Of a stretch of 64,000 nucleotides of DNA, positions 1 to 7,249 are shown piece by piece. Below the pieces are notes generated by a model. That model had not been told where the DNA came from, made no database searches, and saw only the letters and a list, made by a program, of their open reading frames with translations. The translations under genes and the position numbers were made by a program. The DNA is from Xenorhabdus sp014467285 (GTDB lineage Bacteria; Pseudomonadota; Gammaproteobacteria; Enterobacterales; Enterobacteriaceae), in NCBI RefSeq assembly GCF_014467285.1, contig NZ_NKHR01000013.1, forward strand, positions 1 through 64,000, in the 5' to 3' direction. How positions within the stretch are numbered: the stretch's first letter is position 1; the number at the start of each line of letters is the position of its first letter.

Positions 1-146
1 CATCCTATCTCAGCGGTGATCTGGGACGGCTTGACGCCTCTGGCAAGCATGAGCAAACCCGTTCCTCGCGTACGGACGTCCCGGTGTGGGTGATTCAAGG
101 CCAGTTGTTGCAATGTAATTCGTTCAGGCTCAGAAAGTGTTATCTT
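1..146 (-). pseudogene. IS630-like transposase, N-terminal fragment running off the left edge
   Basis: The minus strand is open from 146 to the window edge and reads as an N-terminal helix-turn-helix region: LSEPERITLQQLALNHP, then a segment with LLMLARGVKPSQITAEIG. This spacing of a basic helix and a second helix is typical of IS630-family transposase N-termini. An in-frame TAG at 147-149 lies just upstream, directly after an ATG AAA, so the natural start appears broken. GC content is clearly higher than in the AT-rich DNA to its right, which fits an IS origin. The C-terminal catalytic part lies outside the window, so activity cannot be judged. Confidence 0.55.
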
Positions 147-149
147 CTA

Positions 150-1382
150 TTTCATAAGAACAGGTGGAAAATCGGGTTATCGGGTTATTGATTATAACAG
201 TAATGCAGATAATTTATCTTATTAACTTATTAAAAATAAATAAAGTTCAAACAGAAATATCCGATTTTTTTATCATCGACATCTATGAGAAATTTTCCAT
301 AATTACCATCTTGATTCCAAACTTTTATAGAGTTATAAGCAGGTATTATAGGCAGTTAAATTGGCTTGTAATACCCAGTATAAAGGTGTGTATTAAATAA
401 AACTGCGTTATAGTTCATAGCAAATGTGGCAATTACGGGTCACTAATGACCAAACATGTTCCTTCGCTGTGAGCGAATGGAAGTTTTTTAGCGCTTGATA
501 AATATGGGTGATGTTTCTCCTAGAAAATAAGGTAAAAAATGAGAAACATTATCCCAATGGGATAATTGTTTCCCATTAGGAAGCCAGCCATCAGGCTGAC
601 CTGATATCGCGATATAATATGTGAAGAGTTCCTTAATCGCCTTAGCGATCCCCATTTTCAAAGAGTAAATGGATTTACCCAGAGTATTTACTGTCTGCCT
701 TTTCAGGTGTGGCAGATAATATAGTCACCCGAAAGCGATTATTTCAGACTGCTGAAGCATTGGTAAGTTATAGTGCAACATAAAATCTTTCTTATACTTA
801 AACCAATTAACAATAACGTCAACCTGGTTTTCATATTCCCTCACAATCATAAATTATTTATGCAATTGAAAATCCCTAGCCTTACCGTTGGGCTTTGTGC
901 TACATCTTGAAATTTTCATAATTAGATAATTTAATCCAGATAAAATAAAGAACATTTAACTAATAAAGAAGAAAATAAAATAAGATCACTAATCTTAAAT
1001 TTGATCTAATATATTTTATATAAATCAATATCTGAGTATGAAAAAAATTTCATAAAAAAAATACACATTAACTGCTTAAGTTGTGGTGTATGATAATTTT
1101 TATCAACAAAAAAAATTTTTCCTTTATAAAAAGTTTTCCCAGATAAAATTCGATCAAAAAAGAATCACTTATTGATATTTTTCAATATGTTAAAAAAAAG
1201 TCATCAAATTAATTTAAAGTAATTACATACGCATTTATTCCTTTATGTGTAATTTTCAGGTTGGAATATATATGTTGATAATTTGACTTATTTTCAATGA
1301 ATATGTAAAAAAGTTTTCGCGAACATGTTATCGCTGAATAGACAATACTTATTTAAAATAATATAGATATATTGGAGATTAT
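150..1382. other. AT-rich region without a convincing gene, upstream of the peptide operon
   Basis: No reading frame here has both a plausible ribosome-binding site and recognisable protein character. One clear inverted repeat lies at 543-572: arms GAAACATTATCCC and GGGATAATTGTTTC with a three-base loop and one bulge. From about 800 onward the DNA is very AT-rich. A TTGACT at 1283-1288 with TAAAAA 17 bases downstream is a possible sigma-70 promoter for the operon, but several weaker pairs exist in this composition. The length and composition suggest a long regulated leader or decayed mobile DNA. Confidence 0.4.
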
Positions 1383-1538
1383 ATGAGTAATTATATCAAA
1401 TCTGGTGTTCGTCCCGATGCAATGAAATCTGGTGTTCGTCCCGATGCAATGAAATCTGGTGTTCGTCCCGATGCAATGAAATCTGGTGTTCGCCCCGATG
1501 CAATGAAATCTGGTGTTCGCCCTGATTCAAATATTTAA
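1383..1538 (+). CDS. 51-residue repeat peptide, probable multi-core RiPP-like precursor
   Basis: The product is MSNYI followed by four exact KSGVRPDAM units and a last variant unit KSGVRPDSNI. The DNA units are 27 bp (1398-1424, 1425-1451, 1452-1478, 1479-1505, then a partial unit). The first three are identical; the later ones differ by synonymous changes in the Arg and Pro codons, plus the divergent end of unit five. The synonymous pattern argues for selection on the protein. A GGAG at 1374-1377 sits 5 bases before the ATG. There is no signal peptide and almost no leader, so the repeat itself probably serves as both recognition site and substrate. It is the first gene of a co-directional set of putative modifying enzymes. 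Each unit offers Lys, Ser, Arg, Pro, Asp and Met side chains. I do not recognise this peptide as a named family. Confidence 0.85.
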   Translation: MSNYIKSGVRPDAMKSGVRPDAMKSGVRPDAMKSGVRPDAMKSGVRPDSNI

Positions 1539-1552
1539 AATAGTAGTAGTGT

Positions 1553-1574
1553 AAGCCAGCAATTATGCTGGCTT
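1553..1574 (+). terminator. hairpin between peptide gene and enzyme genes, probable attenuator
   Basis: AAGCCAGC (1553-1560), loop AATTAT, GCTGGCTT (1567-1574) form a perfect 8-bp stem 14 bases after the peptide stop. It is followed by a loose T-rich stretch, not a solid T tract, so it probably terminates only part of the transcripts or stabilises the 3' end. Either would raise the amount of peptide mRNA relative to the enzymes, as is common for RiPP precursors. Confidence 0.6.
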
Positions 1575-1605
1575 ATTCTCAAATTTTAATTTTAAAGGTA
1601 AAACA

Positions 1606-2859
1606 ATGAAAATTAATTTTCACGAAAAAATTTGGAAAGGATTTGAAGAAAAAACAAATTATGGGAAATCTCCTTTTCTCTTTAAATCAATATTACCTTT
1701 GAATGAAGGATTTTCTAATCATGAAACTGTTCAACAAGCATTTTATAATTTGCGTATAAAATCAAATTTACAAAAAACTGATTGTCGCTTACGTATTTAT
1801 GATGGTGAAAAACGTCGTGATGACCTTGTAGAACAATTATTTTCTGAAGCAATATTACCCAATGAAACAGTTGTAAACTTTATGCAACGTTTAACAGGGA
1901 AAGAACGTTTCAGCTTAGTTATTAATAACCTTGAACAATCCAATTCAAAATTAGCTGCTGATTTCGGATTATTTGCGCAATCTTTCTTTGCATATAAAGG
2001 TTTTCCTATTGGAGGAATTGAACAAGCAGCATTTTGTGGTAATTATTCAGGGACAGCCTTTGGAATACATGAAGGTTTTGAACATGCCTTTTTGTGCCAT
2101 TTAGGTCCAGGGATTAAATACTTTTACTGTTGGTCAAGAGAGTTATATTTAGAAATAGCAAATTCACGTGAACCAACATTCTCCGAATCAGAAATTTATG
2201 ATAAATTAATGGAGAAAGGTACTCTTTATGTCCTTGAACCAGGAGATGTTCTTTATCTGCCAGCATCTGTCTATCATGTTGGTCGTCAAGATGAATATTC
2301 TGTATCTATTGCGTTGCCATTCTATACTTATCCATTATCTCGCTTTATGGCTATAAAGATTCTTCCAACTCTTAGCGAGCAATCATTATCGTTTGATCAA
2401 GAAGGAATGTCAGAATTAACCCCATTCGATAATAATCAATTTATAACCAAATCACTTGCTAACCTTTTAACAGAAACAATGAGTAAATGGACTCAGCAAG
2501 ATTTACCTCACTATATGAAATATTATTGGCACAGATTGCGTAGTAATGGTGGCTGGGAATTACCTTCTAGCATAAACGAAAATCCATTAAAGGAACCTGA
2601 CCAAAAAAACAAATTAACTATTCCAATTAACTCTAAAATATCACTACAGTCACCATTTATTATTAGTTATGAACATGGATTAGATTGTGAAAATAATGAA
2701 ATTCGCGTATTTATTGCAACAAGAAGCGTAATATTACCTGCAAGTAAAGAAGTTTTAGATATTTTATCAAGCCTTAATAATTATCATACGGTTACAGTAC
2801 TCTCAGGATTAACTCATAATATATTAGAAAAATTATCTTGTACTGGTGGACTAGCTTAA
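1606..2859 (+). CDS. JmjC/cupin-fold Fe(II)/2-oxoglutarate enzyme with an H-x-G iron site (halogenase-like)
   Basis: The 417-residue protein has a JmjC/YcfD-like double-stranded beta-helix core at about residues 130-240. The motif GIHEGFEHAF (H155, E156, G157) aligns with the H-x-D segment of ribosomal-oxygenase JmjC proteins, and LEPGDVLYLPASVYHVG supplies the distal His (H224). The usual Asp/Glu two residues after the first His is Gly157. H-x-G or H-x-A triads are the hallmark of Fe/2-oxoglutarate halogenases such as SyrB2, WelO5 and BesD, where halide takes the empty place; E156 or H160 could alternatively act as a ligand. The C-terminal third is less recognisable and may bind the peptide. 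It is the first enzyme after the repeat peptide, so peptidyl hydroxylation or halogenation is the likely role. Fold assignment is fairly sure; chemistry is inferred. Confidence 0.7.
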   Translation: MKINFHEKIWKGFEEKTNYGKSPFLFKSILPLNEGFSNHETVQQAFYNLRIKSNLQKTDCRLRIYDGEKRRDDLVEQLFSEAILPNETVVNFMQRLTGKERFSLVINNLEQSNSKLAADFGLFAQSFFAYKGFPIGGIEQAAFCGNYSGTAFGIHEGFEHAFLCHLGPGIKYFYCWSRELYLEIANSREPTFSESEIYDKLMEKGTLYVLEPGDVLYLPASVYHVGRQDEYSVSIALPFYTYPLSRFMAIKILPTLSEQSLSFDQEGMSELTPFDNNQFITKSLANLLTETMSKWTQQDLPHYMKYYWHRLRSNGGWELPSSINENPLKEPDQKNKLTIPINSKISLQSPFIISYEHGLDCENNEIRVFIATRSVILPASKEVLDILSSLNNYHTVTVLSGLTHNILEKLSCTGGLA

Positions 2860-2882
2860 ATTAACTGTGAGGATCAATAAAT

Positions 2883-3734
2883 ATGTATAGAAATTTTCCT
2901 GCATTGGTAGATGATTACCTAACAAAAAATACTTCTACTGGAAAGTTACTTAATTGCATTATTAGTGAAGGAAAAGAAAAAATTGATGGAAGTGAACTCA
3001 TCGATAAACACTTTGATCCTATGATTTTAACTCTTTACAATCAAATTAAGGAGCTAGTAAACCCTTTAAATCTTGATGAGTATGAAGCAAAATTATATAT
3101 AGGCGAGCTTTCTATTTTTGCTCGCTACAATTCTACAATGCTTTTAAGAGCAGCTGATAATGTTCGCGGTTTTTGTCCCGAACTAGCACAAGAATTAACA
3201 CGTAACTTTTTAGAGGAAGGTGGTGAACGAGGAAAACTGCCAGCACACTACGTTGTTTTTAGTGGAGCATTACTGGCAGATTTAGATTTTCGAATTAATG
3301 GTTGGATGCCACGGGTTCCTTCAACACGCACTCTTATTTCTTTAATCGACATACTTACTTGGTCCCATTGCCCTTCAACATTGCTAGGAATGTATTATGC
3401 GACTGAAGCTGTTGCAATTTCAGAAACTTTACTTTTGCAAGATATCACCAATCGCTTAGGACAAATTACGGGGCGAGGAACAGGAAATTCGTTACCAAAA
3501 CTTGACTTTTATTATCGGATGCACTTGGATGAAACACATAGTGCAGCAACTAACAATGTTGCTGTAGAACGTGGGCACCAAGATGGGATTGCCAACTTTA
3601 TTAGGAATGCGAATTTATTCCACTTTCAGCAACCTCAAATTGTGGATGGCTTTCTTCAGATGCTCACTCCTTTCGTTGATCAATGGGTTGAAATTCATCA
3701 TTTAATTTTAACAAATCGCTTCAATAATCAGTAA
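2883..3734 (+). CDS. haem-oxygenase-like fold (HDO-type, BesC/UndA/SznF-like) metallo-oxidase
   Basis: The 283-residue, largely helical protein looks like the TenA/haem-oxygenase-fold iron enzymes often annotated as iron-containing redox enzyme. Candidate metal ligands are E75, E112 and H122 (an E-x9-H spacing as in SznF), E175, and an H214-x-D216-x2-H219 cluster inside YYRMHLDETHS. The first His is closer to the Asp than in the usual H-x3-D-x2-H motif, so ligand assignment is tentative. Known relatives oxidise or fragment amino acids and fatty acids; BesC cleaves 4-chlorolysine and releases formaldehyde and ammonia. A GAGGAT at 2869-2874 precedes the start. It lies 23 bases after the JmjC gene, so the two are surely co-expressed. 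Substrate is unknown. Confidence 0.6.
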   Translation: MYRNFPALVDDYLTKNTSTGKLLNCIISEGKEKIDGSELIDKHFDPMILTLYNQIKELVNPLNLDEYEAKLYIGELSIFARYNSTMLLRAADNVRGFCPELAQELTRNFLEEGGERGKLPAHYVVFSGALLADLDFRINGWMPRVPSTRTLISLIDILTWSHCPSTLLGMYYATEAVAISETLLLQDITNRLGQITGRGTGNSLPKLDFYYRMHLDETHSAATNNVAVERGHQDGIANFIRNANLFHFQQPQIVDGFLQMLTPFVDQWVEIHHLILTNRFNNQ

Positions 3735-3752
3735 CTTTCCTAGGTGAATGAA

Positions 3753-4139
3753 ATGAAAAAAAATGAATACTCTGGTGGTTGTCTCTGCGGACATATTCGA
3801 TTTGTAGCTACAGGTCAGGCTGGTAATCCGCACACATGTTCCTGTACCATGTGCCAACAACATTCAGGTTCGCTGACCCTATGCTGGGTTGAATTTCCTA
3901 AAGATTCAGTGCAGTGGAGTGGACCTGGAGGAGTACCCTCATTATTTCGCTCTTCTAACTATTCTAGCCGCGCATTTTGTTCACAATGTGGAAGTTCTCT
4001 GGGGGCCATAGACGATGGCCCTACTATAGGCTTATTGCTTGGTAATTTTGATAGCAAAAGCAAGAAAAATCTTCGTCCTACTGCTCATTCATTTAAATCA
4101 TCCCGTCCACGTTGGTGGTCGATAATCATCGAACCTTAA
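3753..4139 (+). CDS. GFA-family (glutathione-dependent formaldehyde-activating-like) zinc protein
   Basis: The protein has the complete Cys signature of the GFA/CENP-V fold: GGCLCGHIRF near the N-terminus, then CSCTMCQQHSG, then FCSQCGSSL, enough for the usual two zinc sites. I prefer the ATG at 3753 (128 residues) over the GTG at 3744, because AGGTG at 3742-3746 is a well-spaced ribosome-binding site for it. The family is named for a glutathione-formaldehyde adduct-forming member, though that activity is debated and most members are uncharacterised. Its place directly behind an HDO-type oxidase suggests handling of formaldehyde or of a thiol adduct made by that oxidase; this is inference from context. 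Confidence 0.75.
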   Translation: MKKNEYSGGCLCGHIRFVATGQAGNPHTCSCTMCQQHSGSLTLCWVEFPKDSVQWSGPGGVPSLFRSSNYSSRAFCSQCGSSLGAIDDGPTIGLLLGNFDSKSKKNLRPTAHSFKSSRPRWWSIIIEP

Positions 4140-4156
4140 TAGAGAGAATCAATCAA

Positions 4157-5044
4157 ATGTTGAATTCACCCATCTTGTATAAAGCGGCGTTAATTCGCCG
4201 CATACGTACGTTCCTTGATTCCAAAAACTTTATTGAAATTATGACGCCGGTCATGCGTCGTTACGCTGGTGATGATTCCCGCCCACGACTCTCTCTTCAC
4301 AATGGAAGCTGGTTAAGAGAATCTTCTGCGTTTGCTCTTCGTTTTAATATTCAATTCCATGACAGTATCTACGAGATAGGTCCTAGCTTTAGACCCGACG
4401 TAGTAGATAATACACATTTGCCAGAATTTATAATGCTTGATTTATATAAAAAAGACTCCACTCTTGATGAAATGCTTCAGCTTGCCAAATTAATAATAGA
4501 AATGTTTTATAAAGGGACGATTAGTGTATTTTCATTTGCAGAGCATCTTAATCAACAATTTTCTATTGATTTTTATAAAGACCCTAAAGCTTCCTCAAAA
4601 CTCATTAATTGTTTAAGAAAAATATACTGTGATACAGTCAGCCCACCTTTAACTTTAGTTGATCGTTATATTGTTGAAAATATTGAACCATTATCTCAAC
4701 GATGTTGCATGATAGTAACAGATTTCCCTTTACTTACTGAAATACGTGCAAAAAAAAGAACAGAAACAACAGGAGTTGTGGAACGTTTTGAAATTTTGAT
4801 AGATGGAATAGAGATTGTTCATGGTTATACCGACGAAGATAATGTAGAGCTTTTTGAAAGTCAGGCTAGAGAGCTTAATATGTTTGGAGATGAAGATTCA
4901 GTAATATGCTCAATGATAAAAGATAATAAATTATCTTCGTCTAGTTCTGGGTTTGCAATTGGCATAGAAAGATTATGTCAAGTAGCTCAAGGAGAAAAAC
5001 AAATATCCATATATTCACCTTCACGCCCGTTTTCTCCTTTTTAA
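4157..5044 (+). CDS. EpmA/GenX-like truncated class II aminoacyl-tRNA synthetase paralogue
   Basis: The product is a stand-alone class II synthetase core related to the EF-P lysine ligase EpmA (PoxA/GenX), with no anticodon-binding domain. Starting at the ATG at 4157 it has 295 residues, against about 325 for EpmA; an upstream ATG at 4112 overlaps the GFA gene and is unlikely. Motif 2 appears as SFRPDVVDNTHLPEFIMLDLY (F78, R79, H87, E90) and motif 3 as GFAIGIERL (G265, R272); GIEIVHGYTDEDN matches the EpmA amino-acid-pocket region. EpmA activates beta-lysine and joins it to a lysine side chain of EF-P. Here the lysine-rich repeat peptide is an obvious candidate acceptor, or lysine a candidate donor. 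The N-terminus diverges from EpmA, so this is a paralogue and not the housekeeping enzyme. Confidence 0.75.
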   Translation: MLNSPILYKAALIRRIRTFLDSKNFIEIMTPVMRRYAGDDSRPRLSLHNGSWLRESSAFALRFNIQFHDSIYEIGPSFRPDVVDNTHLPEFIMLDLYKKDSTLDEMLQLAKLIIEMFYKGTISVFSFAEHLNQQFSIDFYKDPKASSKLINCLRKIYCDTVSPPLTLVDRYIVENIEPLSQRCCMIVTDFPLLTEIRAKKRTETTGVVERFEILIDGIEIVHGYTDEDNVELFESQARELNMFGDEDSVICSMIKDNKLSSSSSGFAIGIERLCQVAQGEKQISIYSPSRPFSPF

Positions 5045-5078
5045 TTTATAGTTAACGAAATGCTTATCGGATAAAATT

Positions 5079-6683
5079 ATGGTAACACTCAATGAATGGT
5101 TAATTATGGCCTTTTATATAGCTTTAATTTTAATTACTCCAGGCCCAACAAATACATTGTTACTATCAGCCGGATTACAGAGAGGATTAAATAAATCATT
5201 CCATTTTGTTTTTGCAGAAGCAATAGGGTATATACTAGCTATTTCAATATGGGGTTTTTTTTTGTTATCTCTAGCAAAAATATTCCCTTCTATATATCAG
5301 ATTGCTAAGTTATTATCTTCTATTTATGTATTGTGGTTAGCTTTTAAGTTATGGATGCTAAGTTTAAAAATGGATTACTTAACATCACATGACTCTAGCT
5401 TAGTAAAGCCCCTTTCAGGAAAAAACACAAACTTCGTTGATATAACAATAGCAACGCTATTGAATCCTAAGTCGATATTATTCGTAAGTACCATTATTCC
5501 GATAAGCGCATTTAACTCTGTAAATGTATTTTTATCTTCAATTATTATTTTTTTGATGATTTTAATACCGATAGGATCATTATGGATATTTTTAGGAAAT
5601 ATAATTAATTCTAATAAATACTTGCGTAAGTATATTGGAGTTTTTCTGCGAATGGCATCTACTATACTCATTTTATTTTCCTTTTTGCTGGTTTATTCAG
5701 GTATAGCAAAAGCCGAAAACTCATTAACGTTATACAATTGGCAGAGTTATACTAGCCCAGAGTTACTTAAAAAGTTTAAAAAAGAATATAATATAGATAT
5801 TTTATTACTGGAGTACAAATCAAATGAGGAAGCGTTGGATGGTATTCAAAATGGGAAACTTGATGCAGACATTGTTGTTGTTTCTGATAATTTTTTACCT
5901 CATTGGATAACAGCGGGTCTATTAAAACCTATTAATGTTAATTCATTGAGTAATTTCAAAAATATCGCCCATTCTTGGCAAAGATCTTCTTCTGATATTA
6001 AGAGAAACTATGGTATTCCTTGGTCTTGGGGTATTGTTGGTATTGCCGTACATACTGATACTTTTAATGGTGATGCCAATACATGGAAAATTATATTAGA
6101 GCCTCCAAAAGAACTATCTGGAACTATTAATGTAGGTTCAGATATGAATGAACTAATTTATGCAGCTATTCGTTATCATGGTGGGAAAATATGTGATTCA
6201 CACCCTGAATTATTAGAAAAAGTTAGAAATACTTTACTTGAAGCAAAAAAACATTGGGCAGCAATGGATTATGGTAGTGTGTATATGATGGCTTCAGGGA
6301 AGTTTAAAGCGAGTATAGACTGGAATGGTGCAGCAATGCGCCAACGTAAAATTAACCCTCATATTCAGTTTAGTTTCCCTCGTGAGGGAACATTGATCTT
6401 TCGTGATAATCTAGTCATCCTCAAAAAATCAAAAAACTATGAAAGCGCCAAATTATTTTTGAATTTCATTATGCAACCTGAAAATGCAGCCCTAAATTCT
6501 GCTTTTCATGGATATGATAGTGCAATAGAAGGAGCTAATACTTATTTACCTTCATGGATGCAAAATGCGCCTGAGCTTAACATTCCTGAGCAAGTCTTAA
6601 GAAATTCAGATTATTCAATTGATTGTCCTTTTTTTGCCCGTGAAAAATATATTGATATTTGGCAACAACTCTTAGAAAGATAA
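5079..6683 (+). CDS. LysE-type exporter fused to a PotD-like solute-binding domain
   Basis: Residues 1-208 form a LysE/RhtB-type amino-acid efflux protein: the TPGPTNTLLL motif at 20-29, LNPKSILFV at 128-136 and five or six hydrophobic segments. Residues 213-534 form a periplasmic binding domain of the PotD/PotF polyamine type, beginning LTLYNWQSYTSPELLKKF and containing YGIPWSWGIVGIAVHTD. The join LLVYSGIAKAEN resembles a signal-peptide end, so the last membrane helix may place the binding domain in the periplasm, or be cleaved to release it. LysE proteins export small amino acids, so the pathway product may be a modified amino acid or a short peptide. The binding domain might sense, capture or return the product. 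I know of no standard protein with this architecture. Confidence 0.7.
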   Translation: MVTLNEWLIMAFYIALILITPGPTNTLLLSAGLQRGLNKSFHFVFAEAIGYILAISIWGFFLLSLAKIFPSIYQIAKLLSSIYVLWLAFKLWMLSLKMDYLTSHDSSLVKPLSGKNTNFVDITIATLLNPKSILFVSTIIPISAFNSVNVFLSSIIIFLMILIPIGSLWIFLGNIINSNKYLRKYIGVFLRMASTILILFSFLLVYSGIAKAENSLTLYNWQSYTSPELLKKFKKEYNIDILLLEYKSNEEALDGIQNGKLDADIVVVSDNFLPHWITAGLLKPINVNSLSNFKNIAHSWQRSSSDIKRNYGIPWSWGIVGIAVHTDTFNGDANTWKIILEPPKELSGTINVGSDMNELIYAAIRYHGGKICDSHPELLEKVRNTLLEAKKHWAAMDYGSVYMMASGKFKASIDWNGAAMRQRKINPHIQFSFPREGTLIFRDNLVILKKSKNYESAKLFLNFIMQPENAALNSAFHGYDSAIEGANTYLPSWMQNAPELNIPEQVLRNSDYSIDCPFFAREKYIDIWQQLLER

Positions 6684-6747
6684 TGATTTCTCATGATAAT
6701 TTTTTCTAAAATAAAAAATTTACCTCCAAACAAATAATAAAATTAAA

Positions 6748-6768
6748 GGCGTTACCGAAGGTAACGCC
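6748..6768 (+). terminator. hairpin downstream of the exporter gene
   Basis: GGCGTTACC (6748-6756), loop GAA, GGTAACGCC (6760-6768) make a perfect 9-bp stem 65 bases after the exporter stop. No T tract follows on the plus strand. On the minus strand the stem is followed by TTTAATTTTATT, so it could also serve minus-strand transcription. It marks the end of the operon. Confidence 0.55.
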
Positions 6769-6795
6769 TCGAGCAATTGTGCCAATTCTGCGAGG

Positions 6796-6936
6796 TTAGA
6801 ATGAAACTCCGAGGCCATTCAACAAATCCGGCATGTTTTTCACGGAGTTGGATATGCCTTGAAAATCTACTGTGTCGAAGCAGTAATTTTCTGAACTATC
6901 GGGGTCAGAGCGCTTTTTAGTGCAGTTACTGTACAT
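6796..6936 (-). CDS. unrecognised 46-residue reading frame
   Basis: The minus strand encodes a product beginning MYSNCTKKRSDPDSSENY and ending LLNGLGVSF. Its composition looks like a real protein terminus rather than random AT-rich translation. It starts 5 bases after the zinc-ribbon frame on the same strand stops. It may be the displaced C-terminus of a longer, frameshifted gene or a remnant carried with the neighbouring IS30 debris. I do not recognise it and see no clear ribosome-binding site. Confidence 0.22.
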   Translation of the reverse strand: MYSNCTKKRSDPDSSENYCFDTVDFQGISNSVKNMPDLLNGLGVSF

Positions 6937-6941
6937 ATACG

Positions 6942-7178
6942 TTACGAAAAAAGAGCTTTAAATGCATTTCTTTTTTTCTCCCTATCTGATTGCAATTTAT
7001 AACCTTTCGCCTTACTTGGCGTATCCAAAGCAACGATACCAATACACTCACACTCAGGGTAACGCTGACAGCTCCAAAAACGCTCTTTCTTGCTCTCTCG
7101 CAATACCATTTTACCCTGACATTTCGGGCAAAAAGGCATTGTAGGTAAACCCAGTTTCAGTGTTATATTTTGTGCCAT
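6942..7178 (-). CDS. small topoisomerase-type C4 zinc-ribbon protein
   Basis: The 78-residue product contains one C4 zinc ribbon like those at the C-terminus of bacterial topoisomerase I: FCPKCQGKMVLRESKKERFW followed by SCQRYPECECIGIVALD. The rest is a short basic tail. Translation may instead begin at the ATG at 7139, just before the first Cys pair. Such free-standing ribbons are common near mobile DNA and probably bind nucleic acid. Its 5' end overlaps the disordered start of the IS30 remnant on the other strand, so it may be residual rather than functional. Confidence 0.5.
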   Translation of the reverse strand: MAQNITLKLGLPTMPFCPKCQGKMVLRESKKERFWSCQRYPECECIGIVALDTPSKAKGYKLQSDREKKRNAFKALFS

Positions 7179-7249
7179 TCTCTAACAAATGGAGAATCCA
7201 AGCTTCCTATTTTGGCATAAATGTAGCCAAGGGCATTAGGGAAAAGATA

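Noticed and set aside
164..400. 78-codon frame upstream of the peptide operon
   Set aside because: It starts with GTG without a convincing ribosome-binding site, is dominated by Ile/Asn/Tyr as expected for AT-rich random DNA, and resembles nothing known.
1398..1535. Tandem 27-bp repeats considered as a CRISPR array
   Set aside because: Units are directly adjacent without spacers, are translated in frame, and differ mostly at synonymous sites.
2883..3734. Annotation as thiaminase TenA
   Set aside because: The fold is shared, but the Glu/His/Asp metal-ligand pattern and gene context favour an HDO-type oxidase; no thiamine genes are nearby.
4112..4156. Upstream ATG for the EpmA-like gene
   Set aside because: It lies inside the GFA gene, has no ribosome-binding site, and adds 15 residues not matching EpmA; the ATG at 4157 fits better.
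4157..5044. Annotation as lysyl-tRNA synthetase
   Set aside because: The anticodon-binding domain is missing and the length fits EpmA-type cores.
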